DNA of 64,000 bases from Otis tarda (Eukaryota; Chordata; Aves; Otidiformes; Otididae): positions 1,950,001-2,014,000 of the forward strand of contig CM048575.1 of the NCBI GenBank assembly GCA_026413225.1, given 5' to 3'. The notes under the pieces are model-generated. The model did not search any database. It was given only the letters and a program-made list of their open reading frames with translations, and was not told the origin of the DNA. Below, in pieces: positions 21,922 through 33,525 of the stretch. The translations under genes were made by a program, and so were the position numbers. How positions within the stretch are numbered: the stretch's first letter is position 1; each line of letters begins with the position of its first letter.

Positions 21922-24319
21922 TGATACTGGACCGGGATGGATGAGTACCAGGATGTCCTAGTGAGATAAAATCAGAAAGTATTTCCGGTGTTTCTCTGTT
22001 TTTGAAATATCCCTGACAGGTAGGAAAGAAAAGATCCTCATAAATCGCCCTAAAACTTGAAAAACAGTGAATCAGAGAATGAAATCAGCACCAGGGTGAC
22101 GGCTGGATAATAACAAGGTTGAGTCTGGACCAGGATCTGGTGGGGCTGGCTGAGGACAATGTCTAAGAGAATCCATCTGATGCAAGATCTAGAGACCTCA
22201 CATCCAGAAGCAGTTCCTGATGGCAAAAGGAAGCCTGTGATGAATCAGGAATAGCATTTTAAATATTTTAAAACCCCTGCATGCTTGTAGGGTCAAAGGA
22301 ACAGGACCACAGCACCACACTGGTCAGTGCCTGATGCAGGGAAGCAGCCTGTTGATCCGAAAAAAAGGTCAATCCTTTTTTACGGTCACCTATATTATTT
22401 CCCAGAACTGTGCAACATAGGCAACAACAGAAAATCACGCTGATCTTACCGAGAGGAGTCCCTCATGCGTGTCCCCACGCAGCTCTAGCAAACCAAAGCC
22501 AGAGGGCTCGTTACAAGTCTATCAGCCAAGCGCCACTGTGGTTTTCTGCAGGAAGCAACAGTTTCCAAGGCTGATGATTGAAACCAATTAGCTGCTTCTA
22601 TTCTTTTCTTTGAGCAAAATACAGGCATGAGCAAACTCTCTGGAAGGGCATGTTGATTTCTGATAAAATAATTCATCCAAGTGCCTATGCAAATCAGCTC
22701 TGGCCAATAATCACTAGTTAGCATATTTAACATAATTAGCAATTAAAGACAGGTGACAGCCTGGTGCTGCAGATGAAAATAATGGGAGTGTTGCTCTGCA
22801 ACACACTGCCCTTTCAGGGCTGCTGTTTTCAGTTCTGCAGGAGACAAATTTAAAGATGCTTTCTTGGGTAGGACCTCAGCATCTCCAGCAGCTCCGGGAT
22901 AACTGGTGAACAGGCTAATCCTGTCCTCACTTGGCGGGTGCTAGCACACGTGCTTGTCTCCCAGGCTCTGTACGGCCTGGTGCTCAGCTCCAAAACTGGA
23001 AAACAAGGCTCCCATGAGCTATTTTTGACCAAGTACTTGCCCCACAGCTGCCTGCCAGCCCAGAAGTGGGGCATCTGGTGACCCAAGGTGTCTCATTCAG
23101 TACTCCAGCAACTCTGTTTTCTTTATCTGCTATTGATGTGCTCATGAAAATCTCAAGTTTTCCAAGCTAAGGGTTCAGTTTTGGAGGACGTAACAGCAGA
23201 TCGTGAAGCATTTGAGCCTGTTCTCTGAGGGAAGCAGGACACAAAGATCTACTACTGGGATGGAGGAGCCTGTAAAGATTTATTCTCCTCTCTAGCTTTT
23301 ACAGTGTAGAATTTGGAATTCAAATGCAGAACAGTGAACATAATGCTTCCATACTTTGGTCTCCTCCCTGTGCTCAAAACCCTCCTTCAGTTGAGAAGAG
23401 CAATTATCTCCTGCCTCCTTCACAAGGACGGGGAGAACTGTAATTAAGCAGGACATGCTTTTCTGTCAGTTGCGTGCCTGCACCTCACATTAAAGCCGGT
23501 GGTAGCTGAAGGGATAATTATGTGTTGATAAAGCACTTTGAGATGCAGATGTCTATGTCCGTAACTGCAGCACCAGCGGCTTGCGCAGAGGCTGTCACCC
23601 CAACCCTTTCCATCCTACCAATGCCATATTCACACACAAACTCATGCCAAAGATGTTTTGTTCAATACACAGCAAAAAGGAATTGCCTGGGCAGGGAGGG
23701 GTGATCTTTCGGGCCTAAACGTGACCTAAAAAACCCGCTCTGGTTCCCTAATTTAAAAGCTCATAAAACTGAAATTATACACAGGCTGGTGATGAGGGAA
23801 GGAAGGGAGCTGTGATTTTTGTCCATCTTGCACTGCTCCAGCCCAGGGACCTCTCTTCACAAAAGCAGATGGCAAGATCAGACTGCTCGAAGCTCAGATC
23901 GGAACTAGTCCATTTATCGGCAGTGGCTGAAAAGAAAGCTTTCTGTTCCATCGGAAATGCTGACGTTTTCAGCTCCTTTTTCAGCCCAAATCCAACAGCC
24001 CAGGTTTAAAAACTCCCTGAGGCAGAGAAAGTTCTAAAAAAGTTGCTGTCACATCGTGGAAATATTATCTTGTACCTGGACAAACCTATCTCAGGATCCA
24101 GCCTAAAATCTGAAGTCTCAGTTTTTAACAAGAATAAGCTTTATCTTAGGAGAGAAAATGATAAAAAAAATGTCTGTATGTTCTGGGAGGAAAATGAAAA
24201 ACTATTCATTTTTGTGCTTTCCTGGGTGAATCTCTCTTTGTAACCAGTATTTTCCATTGAGATTTGTGAATGATGACGGTGTCACATTTTCAGACGGAAA
24301 AGGACTCTGCTGAAAATCA

Positions 24320-24355
24320 TTTCATAGAATTGTAGAATTCTACGATTCCATGAAA
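24320..24355. repeat. 36-bp near-perfect palindrome
   Basis: Two 18-base arms meet without a loop at a central GTAGAATTCTAC, with 16 of 18 positions pairing. The two mismatches (24326/24349 and 24331/24344) are of the type left by single transitions. Each arm resembles the CR1 3' end (CATAGAATC on one side, GATTC.ATG on the other). It may therefore be two CR1 termini joined 3' to 3', or a hairpin-forming sequence of other origin. Confidence 0.75.
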
Positions 24356-24779
24356 CCATTTCTCTGCCTTTCCTGCAAGGCACGCACGTGGCTTACCTGT
24401 GCCTTCAATCAAGGAGCAAGGAAGCTCCTTGGCCGCTCTAGGGCTGGAGCAGACTTGTCCTCTGCTCAGCCTCCCTGATCAGCAGCGTTTCATCCTTTCA
24501 CCCTGCTCATCTAAGCGCCTGACCTACCCGACAGTCACCCTTCCTTCGCCTTTCAACTTATTTCAACAGGGCCAGTTTGCCCAGACTCTTTGTCTAATGA
24601 GTGTCTTTGCTTGGTTGGATTCGTATCTGTTGCCCAAAAGGATGCCACTAAACCCAGATGACTGGAAACAATTAAAAAAAAGATGTATCCACATTAATTA
24701 AAAATATCATCCAGGCACCACGAAAATTGACTAAATTTGTCCCTAAAAACTCTGTGCTAGGGAGATCATTTGTCGCTTT

Positions 24780-24960
24780 ACATCTCTGAACTTGACATTA
24801 AAATGGAGAGTTAGTGTATTTTGCCAGAAGGGATTTATATCTAAACTAATAACTTAATGCCACGGTAAATGCTTTAATTTCTTTGTAGTATAAATTAGCA
24901 TGCTAATCTGATAATAATGCATTACAGCCCCATAAAAATATATATATATATATCACGCAT
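24780..24960. promoter_or_regulatory. AT-rich block with POU-like palindrome
   Basis: A strongly AT-rich stretch contains the perfect 14-bp palindrome ATTAGCATGCTAAT (24894-24907) and ends in a (TA)n run at 24939-24953. The palindrome holds ATGCTAAT in both directions, a variant of the octamer bound by POU proteins. A regulatory role is inferred from motif content only. Confidence 0.25.
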
Positions 24961-25855
24961 GGGTAATCATTATAGGTGTTGAAATCAAGACAAGGAATTG
25001 CACAGTAATTTGGCTGAAATTTCATGGTCACACACCGGGGAAGGTGATGGGGGTTTAGATCACAGAAACACTTTCAAGGGGCCATCTAAGCAAAAGCTAT
25101 CAGGAGCATAGCCAGCCAGAATTTTGATTGGTCTTCTGTGGGAGAAGCATTTGCCAAGGTCTGCTGATACAAAACGTTTAAGTCAGGAACGATGCCTAAA
25201 CATGCCTGGGGCTGGTTTCGTCAGTCTGTGGTCTGTAAAGAGCATTCATAAGAGAGGAGAAGGTGGTGGGATTGTAAAATGTTATTTTCAAAAGCCAAAA
25301 TACACACACTGAGGTGTTGCCAAAAAGCAATTAGATAAAGAGAGGGAAAACAGAGTCCGAGGACTGTAGTGAGAAATCTGCACTGACCATAACAGGAGCT
25401 TGGATGCGTAAACCTATCTAAGCTCCCCATGTCCACACACCTAAACGCGGGCATCCTGATCCAGCGCCAAACCCCATCCTTAACTGCGTGGCAACCGGCA
25501 CCCCCGCGGCAGCCTGCCAGCAGCGCGCTCCAGACAAATCCTTCCAGCTGAGCAAAGTCTCGACAAAGACGGCAATTAAGCATCAGAAACGATTACCAGG
25601 AGATGTAGTGGTATCCGCATCCCTTGAAATCCTAAAACCCAGCCAGTGCAGCTTTCAACCTGTAATTATGGCTGGACACCCATCGGGAGGTAAGATTTTT
25701 TGGTCTGTGTTTATGCAGGATGATATCAGGCTGCTTGCCATGCTGCTGGGAGACTCAAAGCACCGCAGGGAACGTGCTCGTTTTCCAAGGTGAGAACAGG
25801 AGGAGGTTGGGGAGCTGGCCTCTTTATTCATGGCTGTTTTGTAATTGAAGGCAGA

Positions 25856-25874
25856 TTTTTTTTTTTTTTTTTTT
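25856..25874 (+). repeat. T19 homopolymer
   Basis: An uninterrupted run of 19 T with no recognisable retroposon on either side. Confidence 0.75.
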
Positions 25875-28800
25875 CCAAGACTCTGCTACAAGAGTGTCTA
25901 TACATCCATCACACTCCTGAAACGAAGTCTTTTGGCAGAAATTTCAGAAAAATTTAACTGGAAATAGTTCTGAACATTTTCACAGCCAACAAATTAAATT
26001 GCCTTTTGTGGCTATGAATTTCACAAAGCCCGTAATGTCAATATCCCTGTTGAGTTCCCTTAAATTTCTAGAGATGGACTGAGGATTATTCAGCACTGTG
26101 TTTGATATTCCTTTTCCTCTATTAAAACTGTCAACAAAATTCAGGGTCCATTTTCCCCCTTCAACGTGAAAGAAAAATATTCTTCAGCTTAAAAGGAAGA
26201 GTGTTCTAGTTAAAACACTTTCTACACAAATTAACGCCAAGCAGACACATGGCACCCAACTTCTATGGTAGAGCGTGAACAGCACAAGTAACAGTCACCA
26301 AACAAAGAATTCTTACTGTGGTGAGCAACTAGAATAATTGGAAATGAATAATTTTTACATCATCCCAAAATGTTTTATATTTCCCCTGATGAAAGGACAT
26401 CTTTTAAGCAGGAGTCATGCTTGACTTCATTCTGTTTTTTACTTTGCTTCTAAAAAATTCAAAAATTTTCTATGAAAAAAAAATTGGTGTTTTCTTCCTA
26501 GTTGATGGAGACTTTCTCTTTTATTGCTATATTTTCCACCAATCCATTATGTGGTCTGTTGTGCCCGTGTGCTTTCTGCTCAGGTAGTGCAGCAGTCTCT
26601 TGGTTGAGGGTTTTTTATGGCGTTTTTCTACCTTGTTGCAATTTTGCTGTCTCATCAATAAAGTGGGATCAATGATGGCAGAGTCTTCCTTTGAATCAAC
26701 AGGTCTTTTCTGAATTCTGCACAAAAGCAGCTGGCATCTGCCAAATCAGAGATTCCAGGCAGAGGTTTATAAACTGGAAATACCTACTCATTTTTGACGA
26801 TCAGGGAAGTGTACAGTTTTTTCCAAACTGCATGAATTCCTCTTCCAAATCCCACCCATTTCCAGCCAAATTAAGTTGTAGGGTTTTTGCAGGTTGCTAG
26901 ACAGCGAAAGTTAACTCTGTGAAGGGTAAGGCTCAAATTAAACCGGATCTGGAGCATAAGGTGGTTTGGTTCACACCAAAAATATCCCTGAAAGTCAGGC
27001 AACTTCAGAAGAAACAGCTGACTTAAAAGCAGGTGTGTGGGTAAAATCTGAATTGTTGTAAGGTGATTTCTAAACTGTGTGATTTACCTTAGCTGAAGAT
27101 CCAACCTTAAATACCTGTGTGGCAGTGGGACGCGTTTAGAGACAAGAATGTTTGAGGCAGGAAAGGAAAGAAGGGAAATGGGACTAAATGCAATGGGCAA
27201 AGACATCAAGGTGCCACTGGCCAGAGTCAAGGTCAAAGAGAAGGTTGGAGCCAGAAGTGATGCTCAGGAGGAGCATCCAGCAGATTTGCACTGCTTTTGC
27301 ATTTTCTTTGAACAAGAAGTGAGGAAAAACAGCCCACTCCAGCTGAGTGGATGCAAGAGACTCTTGTTCTTCTTGCTGTAAGGGCAGTGCTCAGGCAGAA
27401 TTGCTTTTCATGTTCATTTCTGTATTTTTTTTTGTCCCTGTTCCTGGAGAGCAGAACCAACCTGCCACCTATTTCGCTCGGTGTTGCTATGACAATTGGG
27501 GAGGTGTTGCATGGCCCTTCTGCAAACTGCAGCAGCCCTGCATAGGCTGACTGTCTTGCATAAAGAAGGAGATCTGAGCTGGCCTTAGGACTAACCCAAA
27601 ATTAAATATACAGCTATGCTTGGCATCTATCATAATGTTTCCCCTGCTAAGGCAAAGGAATTTAGATAAGCAGAAGTGAGGCAGGTGGATAAAATGCACC
27701 AAGTCGAGACCTTGTCTTCAAAATTCAACCCCAGAGGCAGCTGCTTCATGGCAAGAATCCGGAAAGTGCTCTCTGAAAAATTAAGAAGCAAAGAGGCAAA
27801 ATATCACTGGAGAAACAGCTCCGATATTTCTGAGGTGAGCAATTCATCTTGTGAATGATGCATCGTGTGGTACAGATTTCCAGAGCAAAGCCGAGCTTTC
27901 CAAGGATATCAGAAGAGACTCTGGAGACCTGAGTCTGTGCCTCTCTACCATCTTTCCAATTAGCTTCAAAATCCTCAGCCTCAATGCCCAGCCAACACTG
28001 AAACTCTACGTTTATCTCCAGAGCTCTCCATCGCTCCAGTGCACTAAGCTTCCCATTTCGGGAACTTCCTAGCCCTCTCAGACTGCACGATTTTCCGGAG
28101 CAGGAGATGAGATCCAGAAGGATGGTGTGTGCCATGTCTATGTTCTCCCTGCAGTTTCCTGGGCATGACAAGTTGGTAGTGATACCAACTTAATTTCCAG
28201 CTTGAGAAAACAAGCTATAGTCTTACTTTGAAATATTCCCAAGGGCTGCATCAAAATCTTGATGCATAGAAAACACCTGAGAGCTGGAGGTCCCTTGAAG
28301 GTCCCCCCTCTGCTCAACCTTGTCCCACCAGTTGAGGTGAAAGCATACTGATATTGGTCCCAGCTGGTCATTGGGTCATTTCTAGACTTGCCAACTTAAC
28401 CAGAATTAATATAAATTATCCCCTTCAGCAAATTTCAGTGCTGGGATTTCCCCTAAGCCTGCATGGCTATGTATGACATGGGTTAAATTTACACAAGGTC
28501 CTGCAACACCCAAAGTGCCAGTAACATCTGGCACATCTCGGGGTTTCCACGCTCTCAGGGTCTCAGATCTGTCACAGAGGATTGACCCCCCACCCCAAGG
28601 ACTTTACCCTGCCAGGGAAAATAGCTTTTAGTCTGTCTGGAGCACTTGGGGAGGGTGACAGCCTGCAGTCCAGTCTCTCTCTTGAAGGCACTGGAGGGGG
28701 AACAAACATTCCCTGCGCAGGGACAGCTCTGCAGAAGCCAGGACTCCCACGATCAGCTCTTTTCTGCTCCGGGAAGGTTATTCCTTGAACAGCAGGACAA

Positions 28801-29201
28801 CTTCTTGCACGGCATCAAAGCTTCTCAGGAGGGCAAGCCTTATACCAGACCTTGGCTCCCTCCACTCCCCGCTCCCGAGCATCCCTCCCTCGCTGGGCTG
28901 GCCCTGCCACTGCCATCATCACCTTGACGTACTGCTGTGACGAATTGTGCGTGCTCCCAGGCTCTCATCTGGGGCTCAGTGATAGGAGGTGAAGCATGAC
29001 AGTGAATAATGGCAAGACCTTTGGAAGTTCAGGAGAAATTAAATCAACGCAACAGTATTTGTTCGCTTTGTTGCATCTGGATTTTCTTGTAAGAAACTAC
29101 CCTGTGCAACCAAGTAGCTGTGCAGTTCAAAAGAATGTTACTAGGGCTCAGACAAAAGCTGTGAGATTGTCCCTTCCATGGGAGTGTTGCAATTGATTGT
29201 G

Positions 29202-29243
29202 ACAGGAGAAGCAGTCCAGCCAGCAGGAGAAGCAAGTCCAGCC
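29202..29243 (+). repeat. Two-copy 20-22-bp tandem duplication
   Basis: A (G)CAGGAGAAGCA(A)GTCCAGCC unit occurs twice in tandem, differing by small indels. It is a small local duplication, probably replication slippage. Confidence 0.65.
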
Positions 29244-30694
29244 ACCACAGTTACTAGAAGTTATCCCGTTTTCTTCTTTAGTGAGAGTTAGGACTTGCAG
29301 AATAATAATGTATTCAAGAGCTAAATTTGGTAGGGTCTACAGTCCTTCCTCTCAGAAGCAGCACTGCACTGGGCCTAGTAATGTGCTGGGTTTAGAGGGA
29401 CAACAGTCCTGGATCAAGTATTCCACTGCTTTTAAAGGGGGTTTCCATGTCAAATCTCCCGTATTTTAAAAACCATTTTTACGCAGTTACATCAGCACTC
29501 CTACAACTTCTTACTTATTAAATATAGTTCCCAGTGCGAGTCCCTGGCTTAAGTACAACAGGTACTTTTATGAAACCTGGTTTGAGTTTTTAGTGCAGCT
29601 GTGCAGAACTTTTGTAATGAAACCCAAAACCCGCCCAGGCTTGAGTTTCATTACAAATCTGAAACTCACATCAGGTTCTCTAAAGGGTTTGTCAGAGTTC
29701 ACAGCTCTAAAGATTTGAGGCTGGATGAATCAACTCTATGCTGAGTTATGATTTCACGTGCAAGCCAGGGAAAATGCGGTGGTTTGACTCCCAACCAGAT
29801 AAAACCTGGTGGTTTAGGTTAAAAAGGAGAAAGTCCTTGCAAAGGGAAAATAAGGGATGAGTTTCATAAGCTCTCATGAACCAAGGCAATCAGATTTTAA
29901 GCTGCAAGCCTATGTAGGTGAAACTTTCACCAAGAGTTATGATTGCTTATTTTAACTTTCTCTTATTCACTTGTATTGGCGTATCATTTCTTGTATTGAA
30001 ATTCAACCTGTTTGTACAGTTCCTAATCAGTCAAATAAAGGGGTAGTACAAATATGTAACAATTCCTCTGATCTCCCAGAGAAGCCACTTCTCAGGGAGT
30101 TAGGAGATGAATTCTGCACTTGCTTTGACAGGTGACTGGTTATCTCATCTTGAGCCACGGTGTGAATATTTCTGCCCATGTATTTCCACATCTGAGAAAT
30201 ACTTCTGCTCTCTAAAGGAAAGCAACTCCAGCCTATCCATCCTGTGTGATGGAGCAGTGTATCGGGATTCCTGCAGTAAAGCAGAAAGAGCTGGAACATC
30301 TACAGGGCATAATGTACCAGTGTTCCCAAACATTAGCCCACTTCCCCAGTGCAGCATAACAGAATCAGTGCACTGAGAGGAGTAACGAGGGTGCACTGTG
30401 GCTCCTTTCCAGTCCCCTGTCCCTCTGCCTCCCTGCCCTCACTCCCATCCTAATGGCTTTTTAGGCTGGTTGGCTTCGTTCCCCACCTCACAAACCAGGA
30501 CTCAACATTGCTGAGAAGAAAGACTTTAAAACTGCCGGTGATGGGTTGTTGGCTGTTGGGTTTTAACCCTTTCTCCTGTTAGGCGCAGGGTAGTGCCGAG
30601 GCAGAACAAGCCCCGCTGTTACGCCACTCATGCAAAGTCACGGAGATGAACCGGTTTTTATTTTTAACTGACTGTGAAAGGTGCATGCTCAAAA

Positions 30695-30752
30695 GAGCCT
30701 CAGAGACTGACATATCAATTGCCCAGGGCAACACAGCCAACAAACGTGTTCA
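30695..30752 (-). repeat. Possible MIR fragment
   Basis: The stretch TTGCCCAGGGCAACACAGCC (30719-30738), preceded by a CTCAGAGA segment, resembles the complement of the MIR core (GACTTGCCCAAGGTCACACAGC). The match is short, so the call is tentative. Confidence 0.4.
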
Positions 30753-31061
30753 TTTTTCATTCTTGGCTGCTGGAAGGAGGAAGTCATGTTGCGTATGCGG
30801 ACCTCTTTTCCCAGTTTGATCAGTCCCTAATGCCCCTACTCTCGGCAAGGGCACGAACAGGACCAGGGTCTCTTTGAGGTGACCCTCCTCATCTCCAGAC
30901 AAGCAGAGACATCCCAAACTCATCCCCAGCTCTGACTGCAGCACGTGGCAACAGCATGAGCATTCTGAATTTGAATTTGAATCTATATCATGCTCACAGA
31001 CCTCCCAGGACAACTTACTTAGCATCAGTGACTTCAGGGCTGGGGAGAGGAAAGTTTCTCT

Positions 31062-31170
31062 GCATTTTTTGATTTTTGCAGGTTTTTTTCTTTGAGTTTT
31101 TTTGTTATTTCATAATTGTTTTGTTTTGGGTTTTTTTTTTTTTTTTTTGGCGGTGGTGGTGGTTTTTTTC
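31062..31170 (+). repeat. T-rich and GGT low-complexity tract
   Basis: T-dominated sequence with an 18-base T run at 31131-31148. It is followed by a short (GGT)n and another T run. Confidence 0.7.
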
Positions 31171-33443
31171 CTCGGGCTGGGTTCTTGCAATCAAAGGACA
31201 CAAACTCATCAAATCCCTTGTTTTACGGGGAAAAGGTTGCTGGGTTATGAATGAAAGATGTACATGTCCAAAAAAAAATCAGAGCTCTGCAATCAGGAGG
31301 CCTGGCCTGAGCTCCTTTTGGTGACTTTTAGCAATGTTGCAGGGGCACCAGAGGTATAATTCGGACCACGGTAGCATTTTTTCCACATCGTGGTGTCATT
31401 TCAGGCTGTTTGGCTCCATTCCCCTGGGGCTCCCCAGCAACAGGCTGAAGTCAACCCCTTCATCATTAAACATTCCAGCGTGGAGGTCGTGTCTAAGAGC
31501 ATCCCAGTGCATGACCAGCTCCTTCCCGGCAGAAGGAGAAATGTGTCCTTATCACAGACTCTGTCCCCAGGGAGAGTCAAACTTGAGTTACTTAAATGTT
31601 GGAGAAGCTCCACAAGTACAGTCAAAGTCAATAAGGAGGAAATAATGATTTTGGGGCCTCCAGCTTTGTTACAAACCCTATAAATGATTAATTTTTAGTT
31701 ATGAAAAGAGCCACAAGCAACCTAAACCCCAAAAATGTACATTTTATGTTGCTTACAAATAAAATTTAATTTTCTCTTTATTTTGCCATGATCTTCTAAT
31801 CAGTTTCTTTCCCACATGGAAAGGAGACAATTGCATTCCAAGGGGATGATTTAGGAGTTAAAGGAAAGGTTTTGAAAAATCAAAGTCTGCAGTGCGGGTT
31901 GCCAGGGCCAGCTGCTGTGGCTCTGGGGACACCTCATCTGCTGGGACCTGTATGCAGAAATCCAGCCTAGAGATGCCAAGAAGTTCAAGCCAGCGCTTTC
32001 TCCAGGTGTCCCCTGTCACCTGGCAGGTTGCCGTTTTCTTTTCTCCTCTGTAAAAAGTAGCTGATGCATACTAAAAAAAAAAATATTAAGTTCCTCACTG
32101 CAACAGGGTGGAAAAGCACTGGCTGGAATGGGTTGTGGGCTGCAGCAAAACCCTCAGGACACCAGCTCTGAGTGTCTGCTGTGCTCCACGCTGCGGGGCC
32201 CGGGTCTCTGCTCGCAGGCAGCGTGGAGCAGCTGGGAGATGTCAGAGAAACAGCAAACCTCACCCGTCATGGCTGGGGGGAACCAGAGACGGATTTCAAG
32301 AGAGTGCGAGCTCCTGGGAACAAAGGAAAGCTTGAAAAGCTCCAGTGAGACCCCTGAAGCCAATCCAGCACTGCTGTTTGTACATCTCTCCGCATGTACA
32401 TCAGGACACTTGTGCTTCACACTTTTTTCCCCAGCTGTTGTATGAGAGAAGGAGATATTTAGAAATATCTCTAAATCCCTGACCCTTCAGGGACAAGGGT
32501 TCCTCCTGGCCACAGCTACCTGCACGGCTGCCTGCAATTACACTGCTCGTTAGCGCTGTTATTGAGATTGTGTTCTGCCAGCTACACACACGAACTCCTC
32601 TCCTTCCAGCAGTCGCAGGCGCAAAAGACCCTTCAGAGGCGACTCGACAATGAAGCCAAACGACAAGTGCTCCCCAGTCCTGATTAAAACCAAACAGCCG
32701 CGAGCAACACAAACAGGCAGCCACGCTGCTTTGGCCGGGCTGTTTTCGTGCTGAGGCATGTGTTGCTTGAAGTACTGCTCTGCTTCTGAAAGGAAAGGAC
32801 ATTCCTGAGGTCCATTGGCTTCTGGGTGACATCCTCCAATACAGTGAGCTGTTAGAGCTCAGCGGGGGTTATTGGATGTCAGCCAGCGCTAGACCCAGGG
32901 CAGCGCGTTTCACGTGGGGAGCGCGTCTCTCCGAGCATCACCGCTCCGCTGAACCTGCCGGGAGCCTTTCTGCTGACTTCTCCTGCTTCCTAAAACAACC
33001 TGGAGCAAAGGACAGCAAGGAGCTCCTATGTATTGCCTGTACACCCGTCTGTCTAAGGAAACTTTAGAAAGAGGGAATGGGTCACACTGCCCTTCTGCAG
33101 AGAACGAGATGGGCAACATCCCAATTCCTTCCAGGGAAGGCTGCTGTTTTCCTGCTGGCTGGCCCCAGGGCTGATGATTAGAGAGTCGTTCATGTGAAAG
33201 CAGGACCAGGCTCCCTGACATCACGTTCAAGCCGTGTCATTGGCAAATTTTCTCCTCCCTTCTTGCAATCTGGTGTCAGACGTGCTGATTACTCCAGGGA
33301 AAGCCAGGAGAGCTGTTGTTCCTCACCTCACCCGGAAACCTGACATCTTCAATTGCTTTTGTAATTTTATCCAGATACGTCATTCCTGTCCTTCCTGTCC
33401 TAATTGTGCTGCTGTGCAGCATTGCTTGGCATAGCAGTGGGCA

Positions 33444-33525
33444 GGCAGTATGGCCGAGTGGAAAGGGCAGAAGATAGGAGGTTAGGAAGCCTTTGGTCCA
33501 GTCCCCATGCATTACTGCACCCCAA
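33444..33525 (+). repeat. MIR-type tRNA-derived SINE, 5' part
   Basis: The sequence begins GGCAGTATGGCCGAGTGG, matching the tRNA-related head of MIR-type SINEs found across amniotes. The RNA polymerase III A box is intact (TGGCCGAGTGG, 33451-33461). A B-box-like GGTCCAGTCC lies at 33495-33504, at a spacing normal for a tRNA-type promoter. The MIR core downstream fades within about 25 bases. It is an ancient fossil and not a tRNA gene, because no acceptor stem pairing or anticodon arm can be formed convincingly. Confidence 0.68.

Larger units (their letters stand above)
21922..30694. other. Long repeat-poor non-coding interval
   Basis: Nearly 8.8 kb with no recognisable gene and very few transposons. 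AT-rich blocks near 22600-22745 and 24780-24960 carry many ATTA/TAAT cores and a 14-bp palindrome (24894-24907). A 36-bp palindrome sits at 24320-24355. A T19 run lies at 25856-25874 and an imperfect 20-22-bp duplication at 29202-29243. Open frames stay at or below 141 codons and resemble nothing I know. The scarcity of insertions would fit a functionally constrained, regulatory-rich region, but conservation cannot be seen from one sequence. Confidence 0.5.

Noticed and set aside
26520..26730. Possible LTR or DNA transposon with AATAAA
   Set aside because: The AATAAA and a 65-codon minus-strand frame are not supported by termini, duplication or a recognised domain.
28268..28320. Possible CR1 tail (GGTCCCTTGAAGGTCCC)
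   Set aside because: Only about 17 bases resemble the CR1 3' region, and neither the terminal repeat nor flanking CR1 sequence follows.
29775..29822. Possible LTR start (GCGGTGGTTTGACTCCC)
   Set aside because: Resembles the start of an avian ERVL LTR for about 20 bases, but nothing after it matches and no end is found.
33444..33525. Functional tRNA gene
   Set aside because: A and B boxes are present but no convincing cloverleaf, anticodon arm or acceptor pairing exists. MIR fits better.
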